Notes under the pieces: model-generated
Databases searched by the model: none
Seen by the model: the letters and a program-made list of their open reading frames with translations, nothing else
What the model was told of the DNA's origin: nothing
In this document: piece by piece, positions 20,375 to 30,485 of the stretch
How positions within the stretch are numbered: the first letter of the stretch is position 1
Layout of the letters: each line of letters starts with the position of its first letter
NCBI GenBank assembly: GCA_036250195.1
Contig: JAVHZZ010000005.1
Coordinates: forward strand, 76,379,505 to 76,443,504
Source of the DNA: Mixophyes australis
Lineage: Eukaryota; Chordata; Amphibia; Anura; Limnodynastidae
Reading direction: 5' to 3'
Length of the DNA stretch: 64,000 nt
Position numbers and translations under genes: made by a program

Positions 20375-20470
20375 ATTTGGCGCCAATACCCGGATCTGTC
20401 TCGGATCCGACTCGGATCCGCAACGTTCGGGTGGGCTCGGATTCAGGAAATCCGAGTGCGCTCATCCCTA
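20375..20470. promoter_or_regulatory. 5' subterminal region with clustered CGGATC motifs
   Basis: CGGATC, CTCGGATCCGA and GGCTCGGATT recur, and AATCCGAGTG faces the terminus. Together with the CGGAT cluster at the other end they are candidate transposase binding sites. Confidence 0.55.
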
Positions 20471-20478
20471 GTTATTAT
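20471..20478. other. Right 8-bp target-site duplication of the hAT element
   Basis: GTTATTAT, identical to 13005-13012. Confidence 0.95.
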
Positions 20479-22237
20479 ATTACAATAATCAATGAATTGT
20501 GTGCATTTATGTCAGGAAGATATGGACTATTAATATCTCCCTTCAATATATTTTCATCTAAATTAGGAATATCTTGCTTATATGGAACAAGAGATCTTTC
20601 TAGAGAAGAGTCTTGCTAGATTTGGCTGTAAGATATGATTCAAAGTATAATCTCCTCCACCCTCCAAATTCAGATGCTTGTAAGCTTCTGGTAGTGAACT
20701 ATTGCTTTGTTATAATCTGTGGTAAAGTGCTTATGACACTAAAGAACTAATAAAGTACCAAAGCTCAGAAGGGTATTATAGGTCTGGCAAATAAGGGACT
20801 GGGGATCCAAAACACCGGCACCGGCCCTCACAAAGTAATTAAGTCTTCTGCCATGTGGCGCCTGTATTCCTTGTCACAGTGCCGCTTACACTTTTAACAG
20901 AAAGCTATGCGTGCCTACTACAATGACAACAAGCCAAGGAAGTGTTCTACAAAGTTATTGTCAAAAGAGATTTTAAAGTCAAATTTCCAATGTTGAAATC
21001 CTTCTGAGAATGTATTTGAAAATGATGGTGTCCAACTGCAGTGTTGAATGGTGCAGTTCCAAGATGAAGATAATAAAAAACAGACTAAGAACCACAATAA
21101 ATCAAAATCGCCTTTCATGGCTCACATTAGTTGAGTATTGAACATGATCTACCGCACAAAATGGATTTCAAAGATGTCATTGATATATCTGCCTCTCGGA
21201 AACTCCAGAAGCACACACTTTTAGTTTAAAAACATCAACTAAATAACATTATTTATTTTGGTGCATGCTATGGTACGCTAAAAGTTTAACTGTATCTATT
21301 GGCCTATTTTATGTGCTATGCAAGGTACTTAATAAAACTGGGTTTTTTTTTATTTATTTTTTTAATTGTTTTACTTTTCATATGATCTGTCTGTATGAAT
21401 TGGGAAACAAAACCAATGCCGACAGACACAATTTTAGAATTTAGATGTAAATTTAGTGGTATGGAAATTGGATGGTTGGGAAACTGAAAGCTGATTAGGT
21501 CCCCAGGCGCTTTAGGGATTTTGATATTGTGAAATTTATTTTAGATTCTTTTTAACACTATATAGTATAATATAAATCATACTAATTGATGAAAGGTTAT
21601 CCGCACTCTGTCCTGTGTCCTATTACCATTAAAAGGTGACCGGAACTGCATCAGTTCCATCAACGTCTGGACAATGCAACAGAAAGCGCAGTACACAAGG
21701 CTGCATTCAGCATATTAGTGAATGGGGAACAGTATAGAAATGTCTATGTTCATTTTAATTACATTTAACAATGATAATCATTAAGAAAAAAAAAAAAGAA
21801 AAAAAAAATATATATATATATACAGATTTTTATATAAATCATGGTTTTAAAATATATGATGCCAATTGAAATGGCAGACATTATTTCTGCTAAGAGTTAC
21901 ATGATTTGGAAAAGATTAAAATGGCAAAACAATTATTGAGAAAAAAAAAGAAATATACACAAACCACTTTAGTCACTTTGGGGCTGATTAATGTGCTGCT
22001 GAGAGTGATAGAGGGTGATTTGTGGGGGATTTACAGCTGAAAAGAGCAGGGGCAAATGCAAGATTTCTAGAAGGGGGTTTCCAAATTCTTGATTTTGGAA
22101 CAAAACAAAAAAATGTGCTGTTTATAGCTTGCAACACACACTTGGGAATGAAAAGGAGTCAGCATACTAAGCCCTCCCTCCATTTCCTTAGGCTGGGCCT
22201 TTGATTGAGAGGTTTTTCTCAGTGGGTTGGGTACAAA
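20479..22237. other. No gene recognised; A-rich and AT microsatellite near 21785-21822
   Basis: Apart from a poly-A stretch followed by a short (TA)n run I see no repeat, and ORFs here are short and motif-free. Confidence 0.5.
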
Positions 22238-22241
22238 TTAA

Positions 22242-22688
22242 TGGTCCTTATAACACCGACACTGACTTCCACAACAAAAAAATTACTGAAGGTGACAAGG
22301 GCGACTGACCTGAATAATGACACAACTATCCAACGGTGTTCTGAAAAATTATGAACAGAAGTAATGACGGCACTGCATTTTTACATAATTTAGAATGGAA
22401 ATGGGCATATTAGTATTTTTAAAGTGGCAATGCCGGCTCCCAATCCCTAACTCTAAACCTAACCCTAACCCCAACACTTACTTTATATGACAACCGGCAT
22501 TACCGCTTTAAAAGTGCTGATATATTGGTCGCCATTTAAATTATGTAAAAACGCCGTTCCATCATTACTTCTGTTTGTGATTTTTCAGAACACTGTCGAT
22601 AGTTGTGTTGTTATGATTCAGGTCAGTCGCCCTTGTCACCTTCAGTCATTTTTTCTCATGGAAGTCAGTGTCAGTGTTATAGGGTCCG
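22242..22688. mobile_element. 447-bp foldback MITE flanked by TTAA
   Basis: Each half is an inverted copy of the other over about 200 bp. TATAACACCGACACTGACTTCC near 22250 pairs with GGAAGTCAGTGTCAGTGTTA near 22670, and ATGACGGCACTGCATTTTTA pairs with its counterpart near 22545. TTAA lies at both borders (22238-22241, 22689-22692). A TTAA target fits piggyBac or Kolobok transposases. It has no coding capacity. Confidence 0.86.
22443..22476. repeat. Telomere-like CCCTAA repeat remnant
   Basis: Between the two arms of the foldback lie CCCTAACTCTAAACC and TAACCCTAACCCC, about five degenerate vertebrate telomere units. Confidence 0.7.
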
Positions 22689-22800
22689 TTAATGTGACTA
22701 CCACCGTCCTCAGCAGCATGTGCAGACAGAAGACAATTTTTTTTTATTTCTTTTTAATGTATTAAAGCACACATATAGTACATTTAAATTTGCTCTATTA

Positions 22801-22948
22801 CAGGGGTAGGGAACCTGTGGCTCTCCAGGTGTTGTGAAACTACAAATCCCAGCATGCCTTGCCACCTCTCTGCTGGTTATCTACTGGCAAAGCATGCTGG
22901 GACTTGTAGTTTCACAACACCTGGAGAGCCGCAGGTTGCCTACCCCTG
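22801..22948. mobile_element. 148-bp hAT-type foldback MITE with perfect 8-bp duplication
   Basis: The ends CAGGGGTAGG and CCTACCCCTG are exact inverted copies, and the arms pair through GTTGTGAAACTACAA. CTCTATTA flanks both sides (22793-22800, 22949-22956). Its inner sequence resembles the MITE at 11817. Confidence 0.95.
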
Positions 22949-22956
22949 CTCTATTA

Positions 22957-23432
22957 GGATGGATATCGACTGGCATATGATTTGCACTTACAAATGCACG
23001 TTCAAACGCAAGAGAAACTGCATGTGTTTGACATGTTCTTGTCAATTAACATTTTTACATGCATTTGAGAGGGCGTTGTTAAGTCACTTTTGTTAAATAC
23101 ATTGAATGGTGCAAGAAACTTTTGGATACCTGCAAGGCAATGCACCAAACTGAAGTAAAAATGCCAGTGGCTATGCTGACATTAGAAACAGCAGTGGAAG
23201 CATCATTAAAACAGTTTACAAATATTGCACTAGCATTAAAAATACTATTAAACTCATGTAATTTAACGCCACTGGGTATGTCTTTAATGACTGACCCATC
23301 CTGTGTTTGAAAACACATTATTGATATACATTACACAGAGGTTTACATAACAATCTACACATACAGCAATGTTTACATTATCCCACTGTGACATGAGGGG
23401 ACAGATGATTGGCTATTACGTTGAAGACTCTC
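22957..23432. other. No gene or repeat recognised
   Basis: Short ORFs occur on both strands at 23079-23318 but show no motif. Confidence 0.45.
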
Positions 23433-23440
23433 CGTATGAC

Positions 23441-23779
23441 CAGGGCCGGATTAAGGGAATGGAGGCCCCTGGGCTAAGGGGGTCTCCATTCGCCCGTGAG
23501 GGCCCCCCGCCCCCCGTGGTCCGAGCTGCCTGCGCCCCCTCCCCCAGCACTTACCTCCTTCTCCGGCGCGCTGTACGCTCTTTACTGAGGGGATCTCGTG
23601 AGAGTGAAACTCACCAAATCTCCTCAGTAAGGAGACGACAGCGCGCCCCGGAGAAGGACCGCAGTGAAAGTGCTCAGCAGCACTGATCGCGCCGGGGGCG
23701 TCCCCGACCGATCAATACTGCTGCTGAGCACTTTCAATGGCCCCCTGGATGCCATAGCCCTATGATTAATCCGGCCCTG
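23441..23779. mobile_element. 339-bp hAT-type MITE with perfect 8-bp duplication
   Basis: The ends CAGGGCCGGATTAAGGG and ATTAATCCGGCCCTG are inverted copies, flanked by CGTATGAC on both sides (23433-23440, 23780-23787). The GC-rich interior contains nested hairpins (TTACTGAGG...CCTCAGTAA; GTGCTCAGCAGCA...TGCTGCTGAGCAC). A diverged relative lies at 39145. Confidence 0.95.
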
Positions 23780-23787
23780 CGTATGAC

Positions 23788-25617
23788 TCCCCATGCTTGA
23801 TCCTTTGCCTGCTGATGGGGCAACAGTGTCTGTAATCCTATGCTCACATGCTCTGCAAGCAAAGCGTTTGCTTGTAGAACATGTAGCAACATCAAAAACA
23901 GTGGAGAGAAGAAGTGCTGGGAGATGCTGTTCAACATTGGATGGACAGTTATACTCTGTTAACCTTTCAGAAATAAGATAAATGCAGTAGTCCTGTGTAA
24001 CCTGGGTCTTGAAAGCTATCAGCTGGAAGGGCCAATGCACAATCAGTCAATCAGAAATGGGTAGATAGCTGACAGCGACAGCATCCTTATCATTGCCATT
24101 GCACCTGTCCTCCAGCAAACACAAGAGATACACTCCTAAAAGGTGAATAGGCAGATGTGTCCATGTCTAATGGTGTGCCAATTATGTGGTCATGTCTTTG
24201 CTGTACTCGGCACAGGGAGACTTTTTTGGCGCACTATACATTATGGAAATGCGTTTCTTACACATAAAACATCCATGTGTCCACTTCTAAATGAGCCCCT
24301 GTCTATGCATGTTTTGTCTGATAATTGTCAAATGCATATGTAAATGGGTCTCCAGATATTTCATACTATTCCAATTGTTTTGAAAGCAATTTATACATAG
24401 GTGAATCATTTTTATGTAACTTTCAGCAAATATTAACATGTTAATCATTTCTGCTGGAAAAGCATCATTCAGATCACTGTTGTTTTGGGGATGATAATAA
24501 CCTAGTATTCAAAATTATGTCACTCCAAAAAATGCACTGAATAATACATCTGAAATGTATGTTTTTTCCAAGATAACAAATAAGATCTGAAAGTAGGTAG
24601 ATTATGCACATTATCATTTTATCTGTACTAGATAATGCTGTCTCTGCTGGATTCCAGTAAAGCTGTAATCCCTGTCTCACCGTTTGCACTTGACCACTGT
24701 GCCATTCAATATTACAGCTATCATGCATATAAAGTCGATCTTCCATAAAAACAAAAATCATTATTTGGGAATTAAAAGCAGAATAAACACATGCACTATT
24801 ACCCAATGTTTATTTTTACAAACAAACTTTTAATGCACCCTTAGGGCTGGGAATCATAGCGGATTATATTCGTTATCTCTTCATAGCTTTTTCATGTAAC
24901 TGTCGTATTCATCAAAGTCAAAGCCATTACTTGTAACAATAAAAGGAAAATTATTAGTTGTTTGTGCTGCCTGGGAATCTGCAGATAGGTCTATATTTCA
25001 AGTAGAATAAAGACAAGAAGCAACAAATGCTACCTATTGCATGAAAGGTAATTCCTGACTACCTGTGGGGAAAAGCTAATACAAAGCTGAAAACTTATTT
25101 CATTTTAAATTGTCTCATATATTCTCCCATGCTGAAAGGTAAATGTGAAAATATTCTCATCTGCTGCTGCCTGTGCTTGATAGCTCGCTGCAGTGCTATA
25201 AAGAAAGATTGTTTATATTTTTTTTTTACTGTTAGGGATGTAAATTGAGTCTCACCTTATCTTGTAGGGTATAAATGTCTGAATAAAGGTAAAACTAGAA
25301 CAAATTGCTAGACTGTATAGAAAGGAAGCTGCTATGCAGAGGGCAATAACTAATTCAGGGAGTGGCAGCATTTATCACTCAAACTGTTACCAAATTACAG
25401 CTACAATAGTGCTCCGTCACTTGACTACCCCTGATCCAAACATAGGGTTCATATCACTTTAAGAGCAACTCACCCTCAACATGGTAATGTGTTCATAATT
25501 GTTTCCTGTTCTGTGATTGTAACCCTTAAGGGAGTTGCAGAAGTTCTGCTCTTCTGTCCATTCTATGACAGTATACCAGGAAGAGGCGGGGCCTGCGCTA
25601 TCATTAGACAAACCTAG
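23788..25617. other. No gene or repeat recognised
   Basis: Long AT-rich stretch. Its ORFs (for example 23624-24040, which partly overlaps the MITE) lack motifs or splice context. Confidence 0.45.
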
Positions 25618-25731
25618 GCAATATAGCATACCTCCCAACAGTTAGAGTCCCGACCAGTCGCGGATCCAGGGGGGGGGGGGGGGGGGGGGGGGTGATTGGG
25701 ACTCTAACTGTTGGGAGGTATGCTATATTGC
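25618..25731. repeat. 34-bp perfect inverted duplication around a 24-G run
   Basis: 25618-25651 and 25698-25731 are exact reverse complements (GCAATATAGCATACCTCCCA... against ...TGGGAGGTATGCTATATTGC). The 46-bp spacer is dominated by an uninterrupted G run of about 24. The left arm includes an end of the CATACCTCCC MITE family. It is either a templated inverted duplication or an assembly artefact at the homopolymer. Confidence 0.85.
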
Positions 25732-25945
25732 AGGTCTGTTCAGCAGTGACAGTGTGCTGCCCGGCTGCTCTGATTGTGTTTTAAACACAATCACAGCAGC
25801 GGGACAGCAGACTGCCACTGCTGAACGGACCTGCACATACTGTGCAGCCGCCAGAGCAGCCTTAGACATCAGAAAAGGGGCGGGGCCTAAATAAGTCCCC
25901 CCCTAAAATCGCCCCGGGTAGGACAAATGTCTAGATCCGCCCCTG
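25655..25945. mobile_element. Nested hAT-type MITE inside a CATACCTCCC MITE
   Basis: CAGTCGCGGATCCAG and CTAGATCCGCCCCTG form inverted ends. The flanks GTCCCGAC and GCCCAGAC agree at 6 of 8 bases. The interior holds another imperfect inverted repeat, about 25732-25831 (AGGTCTGTTCAGCAGTG against CACTGCTGAACGGACCT). The outer MITE appears to continue to about 26100. Confidence 0.6.
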
Positions 25946-26100
25946 GCCCAGACAGAGGGACAAAATAAGCCATGCCCCCATTCTGCCCAATCTCTGCCCA
26001 CAAATGAGCAATTTAAAAATGCCACCCACTTTCCTGGTATGCTCCGCCCCTTTTGTGGAACGCAATTTGGAATGTCCCTCCAAAATCGGGACCATTGAGA

Positions 26101-27066
26101 GCATTGGGTTGCAGTCAGACCATTTAATATAGCAGACTTTAACAGACTTTAACAGCAAAGCATTGGATATCTCTGTGTGACTGGCCGTGCATTGGAGGAG
26201 GCATCCTTTGACTGTTCCAATTGCTAGTGTCCCTTACACCACCTCCTCCAAACATTTTGAGCAAGAGAAAGCACGCACATAGTGCCAGAATCATGGTGAC
26301 GAGCAAGTACTGGGTGCCGGAGAGATCCATGATGTCTGCGCCTACTTTATTCACTTTCTGAATACTTTTCTAGATATTATTGTTTCTTAGTCTTTTAGTT
26401 TTTATGAAAAGGTTAATTTGGAATATTTATTTTGAGTTGACACGTGACACAACACTTTGTGGATGAGTGCCAGAAATCCTCTTAATTCCATTTCAAATTC
26501 AGATTTACTCAAGTGTGAAATTTTTTTTTGTTATGGTCTGAATACTTGTTCATGACACTGTGTATAAAAATACCCAGAGGATCTAACACAGATTGAAGTA
26601 TGTTTCTGCCAGTGATATGTAAAAGATAAGGATTACGAAATGACATGGTCTCAAAAGTCACAATACAGATGTAGTATGTTGGCTGGCACATGTCACTATA
26701 TGACAGAGGATGGCTGTATGTATCACCATAACAACAGCTAGCTCCGCCCACCTGACATCACTAGACTGAAAGGCTAGGCGATCCAGGTGACATAGCCTAA
26801 TGGGCGTGTCTGGGGAGTACCTGTGATCAGTGCTGCTATCATGTCCAGGTTTCATCCAGCAAACTCCATAGTTGTCTGTACACAGCGATGTGTCTATACA
26901 TGGCGGGGAAAGATCTCCTTCCGGTGACACAGCCAGAACCCCCCTGGAGTGCACCCCATGGTATATCCTCCACCTGCACTGTCTCCTTCGTCCTGCTGAG
27001 TGACACAGAGCACTGGGAGCAGCAGGGAATCAGAGCTGTGCCATCTGGGGTCCTGGGGAACAGGGG
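26101..27066. other. No gene or repeat recognised
   Basis: ORFs at 26658-27109 on both strands overlap each other and have no motif. The sequence is moderately GC-rich near 26900-27060. Confidence 0.4.
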
Positions 27067-27151
27067 ATACCTCCCAACTGTCCCGATTACAGCGGGACAG
27101 TCCACCTGAAATCGGGACTGTCCCGCTTTAATTGGGACAGTTGGGAGGTAT
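27067..27151. mobile_element. 85-bp palindromic MITE, CATACCTCCC family
   Basis: ATACCTCCCAACTGTCCC at the left end pairs with GGGACAGTTGGGAGGTAT at the right, and the interior GCGGGACAGTCC pairs with GGGACTGTCCCGC. No clear target duplication is visible. Confidence 0.85.
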
Positions 27152-27442
27152 GATATAGCACAGCCAAGGGCGCCTAGAGGAGGGGGTACAAATTACTGAG
27201 GCTTGGGCCTGCCTAGGGGGCCCGGGACTTCACTGGGAACAGTTAAGATTTTAAAAACATTTTTTTAAATGACTTTTATTTCTTCCAGTGGGTGGCGCAT
27301 GTGTGCAGGGAGGGGGTCAAGGAGAAGAAGGGAGTTCATAGCTCCTCCCAGTCCCCTGACAGTGTGATATCACATTGTCCGAGCAAGCTGAGGAGCCTTA
27401 AATCTTGTGAGATTTAGGTAATCTCACGAGACATTAAGGAGA

Positions 27443-27695
27443 GCAAGGCAAAAAAAAGAAATTTAATCCTGGACAAAGCATGTTACAATGCAAGGGGTGC
27501 AAATTATTTTTTTTATTTTGCCTGTCATTAAAATCCTGGTTGCTGTTTCATGTAGCACATAAATACTAGGACATGCCCTAACCCAACTATAAACCTGTCC
27601 CCATATTTTAAATTTACCTCCCCCTCCAATGCAACATGGTTTTGCCCAGGAGCAAAATTACTCCTTTTTTACACTTTGATCTTCTTAATGATTAA
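27443..27695. mobile_element. CCTGATTCATTAA-family MITE fragment, inverted
   Basis: AAGCATGTTACAATGCAAGG, CATGTAGCACATAAATACTA and CCTCCAATGCAACATGGTTT match the MITE at 33835 in reverse orientation. The outermost ends are lost. Confidence 0.75.
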
Positions 27696-27764
27696 TGAGA
27701 TTCCCTGCTCACTCTGCAGGAAGTTGATATCTGAGTCTGATGTCAGCAGCACCAGCACAGCATA

Positions 27765-27912
27765 GGTGTTTGGGGGGTGGTGTGATTGGTGTGATGTGAC
27801 TGTGGGGTGGTGTGATGTGGCTGATTGTGGCATGAAGTGGGTGTTTGGTGGCGTGATATGGCTGTAGGAGGATGGCGTGATGTGGCAAGTGCTGGTGTGA
27901 TGTGGCATATTT
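27765..27912. repeat. Degenerate GTGATGTGGC-type short tandem repeat
   Basis: Phrases such as GGTGTGATGTG, GGCGTGATATGGC and GGCGTGATGTGGCAAG recur every 20-30 bp. The His/Pro-rich minus-strand ORFs are artefacts of this repeat. Confidence 0.75.
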
Positions 27913-29403
27913 CAGTGCTGCAAACATTCCAGTATGGAATTTTGGATGTATGGCTTATGCTGCCAGTGAACATGATAAATAATTTGCCTAAACTGGTATT
28001 TCAAGATTCCTACTCCATCATTGTGAAATGGGAAGCTGAAAGGCTAAGGAGAATTAAAATGAAAACATATTTTTGCATGCTATTAACTATGCTGCCATTG
28101 GTCAATGTCACCATAGGCCTAGTTATATTTCTACTCTAATAGATTCAAAGGCCTATTTGCTTCATTTACAAAGTGCACTCAATACGTACGGTAAAACTCA
28201 CATCAGCTCACATCAGAGTACATGCTGATTGGGAGATGATTCCATAAGATAGAAGTGTGTCTATGTGTGCAGGATATCTCCAGAGGTGCACTGTGTAAAA
28301 GTTCAACCTTCTACTACTCTAGAACCATCTCTTTCATTAAATAAAATGTTTCACTTTTTGTCCTCAACAGTTCAGTTTATTCTCAATTATGACTTAAATC
28401 AATCATGAGATAGGTCAATCATGAGTTAGGGGGCACCTACAAATTGTGCCATCTTACTCCACAGATATAATCATTTTGACATTAATTTGGCTCAAAGAAG
28501 GAAGTAATTTAATAAGCATGTGTACTAACAGGAAGCCCTAGCAATAGGCTTTAATTTAAAAATAAGCTTAGTAATTTTGTGCTAATTATGCTCAACTGAA
28601 ACAGAGGTTTTCAAGACAAACAACAGTTTCCTTCCTTCACTTCATTGTCAAATTTGAAAGTATTTGTGTATTTGAATACTGCCTTTAGTACTGGCATCAG
28701 TACCTTCTACCACTTAAGTATTAGTAACTTCTCTCCAGGAGCAATCTAGTGCCATAACTTCCACCATGTGAATCAGACAAGAAGGCAAGGACTGATTTTC
28801 TGCACAAAAGTATCTGGTTGCCAAGCTATAAACCAGTTCTTATTAACTGACAATCAATTCTTGCATTTAGCCACAAGGTAGAAAACTATATACAGATGGA
28901 GCACATTGTTTGGATTAGTAACATGATTTAAAGCATCTGAAACTGTGAAGGATGCATAAGATCATGACATACTAACACCACCCACTCCATAATTACACTA
29001 CAGAGCCGCTTTGTATTTAGCATGAACAATACAATTGACATGCCAAGAAGTAGTCACTTGATCACACTGTATAGGAAAAATGAGGTCCAGTTCTACACAC
29101 TTCAGTAGCAAAATCGGCACACTCATTGATCACAGCGAAAGTACCCCATTAGTGGTTCTATAATACAAGTGGAAAGACAACTGTACATGAGTTCTTGACA
29201 GGAGGCCCAGGGGATGCTCCTCTCTCGCTTAGATAGTGAAATACTTGATTTAAGTAGAGAGAAGGTTCAAGTGAACCCCCCTGCACATAAGGTTGGGCTC
29301 CACTATTAGGCAAAGGCCTTGGCATATAATCTCTTTTGCAAAAGATGAAGCTGTGTCCTGCTTTTAGCAGTGTGATGGGACTCCACTCCTGGTTGGGTAC
29401 GAA
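27913..29403. other. No gene or repeat recognised
   Basis: AT-rich sequence with a short local duplication near 28400 (AATCATGAGATAGG / AATCATGAGTTAGG). Confidence 0.45.
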
Positions 29404-30080
29404 TTTCTAGCGTTGAATATACAGACACTTATCCTGTCACCACCAAAATGACGACAGGGAAATGTCAACACATCCATGCTGTCTACATGGTTAAAATAGA
29501 GATACTGTGATTGTCAACAGTACTAATGTCGACAGTCACAATGTCTTAAACAAACAAAAGCGGCGGATCCTATGGCTAGACAACTGCTAGACCCGCAGGC
29601 ATAAAACAGTTATAAAAACAGTAATAAAGCTTAAAACTAATACCTCCCAAAACAACAAAAAACTTGTGCTGGCAGCCGGCAGACCCACAAGCCACCGACA
29701 CACAAAGAATTAAACAACATACACTAGCACCCCCTTCAGATAAACCCTAGTAGTACTGCAAGCACCAGCATGCCCATGGCTGCCAGGTCATACTAGCAGT
29801 TGGGGATCCACAAGTGCCAGCATGCCCTGACACAAAGGGCCTGCTGTGTCCTGTAGTACAGCAACCCAAAACCTGAATAAACTACACTCCTTGTGTTTCT
29901 GTTAAAATTTAATGCAAATTAAAAAACCCAAGTAATACTTACCAACATCTATGTTCTTCATCTGTAAACGATCTTGAAAGCTTTACAAAAGTACCTAATA
30001 AAAAAATTTCAAGTATGATAAAAAAAAATATTCTTTTCTTGCAGCTTGTCAAACCCAAATAATCCTCTGAAACATGCATG

Positions 30081-30115
30081 GCAAAATAAAATAAAATAAA
30101 ATAAAATAAAATAAA
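30081..30115. repeat. (AAAAT)n microsatellite
   Basis: Six to seven AAAAT units. Confidence 0.97.
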
Positions 30116-30190
30116 CCCAATTGAAACGATGCAAACTAGTTCCTCTATGCAGAAACTCCTGCTGCATACAGAAAAAATGACAGCTGCTAG

Positions 30191-30366
30191 CAGGGGAGGG
30201 CTGGCAAATCATAGCCCAGGGGGCAAGACTGGATTTAGCAGCCTCTTAGGAACATTTTAAAAGATAAAAAAATGCAGGTGGCCCAGTGACCAAGCGAAAG
30301 GTAGTCCACTATGGGACTGGCCTGAGAGGCAGATGCCCCCCTGCCCATCAGCCCAGCCTGCCCCTG
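30191..30366. mobile_element. 176-bp hAT-type MITE nested in the 1.08-kb element
   Basis: The element starts CAGGGGAGGGCTGGC and ends AGCCTGCCCCTG. GCTGCTAG flanks both sides (30183-30190, 30367-30374), a perfect 8-bp duplication. A partial relative lies at 38079. Confidence 0.93.
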
Positions 30367-30485
30367 GCTGCTAGGTCTCTTTATAACCTGGGACTTTCCC
30401 ACGCTGTCAGAGCTGAATGTCGACAATTACTCTTTCGTCATTTTGGTGTCTGCAGGATAAGTATTGGCATATTCACCGCCAGAAT

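Larger units (their letters stand above)
13013..20470 (-). mobile_element. Complete hAT transposon (ZBED4-like), 7,458 bp
   Basis: The ends are TAGGGATGTGC on the left and GCGCTCATCCCTA on the right, a short inverted repeat of TAGGGATGWGC type, inside a perfect 8-bp duplication (GTTATTAT). Both the 8-bp duplication and the short ends are hallmarks of hAT transposons. The minus strand carries a promoter-like region, a leader array, ORF1, an intact transposase and a long 3' region filled with two further arrays. The element is much longer than typical hAT elements of 2.5-5 kb, mostly because of the arrays. The perfect duplication and open transposase point to recent insertion, and it may be autonomous. 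Confidence 0.96.
29404..30485. mobile_element. ~1.08-kb non-autonomous element with ~55-bp inverted ends
   Basis: TTGAATATACAGACACTTAT and CACCACCAAAATGACGACAG at the left pair with CGTCATTTTGGTGTCTGCAG and GATAAGTATTGGCATATTCA at the right. No target duplication is clear. The interior holds CAGCATGCCC-type repeats, an (AAAAT)n run and a nested hAT MITE. There is no transposase ORF. Confidence 0.72.

Noticed and set aside
22443..22476. True interstitial telomere or chromosome end
   Set aside because: Only about five degenerate units, centred in a foldback MITE.
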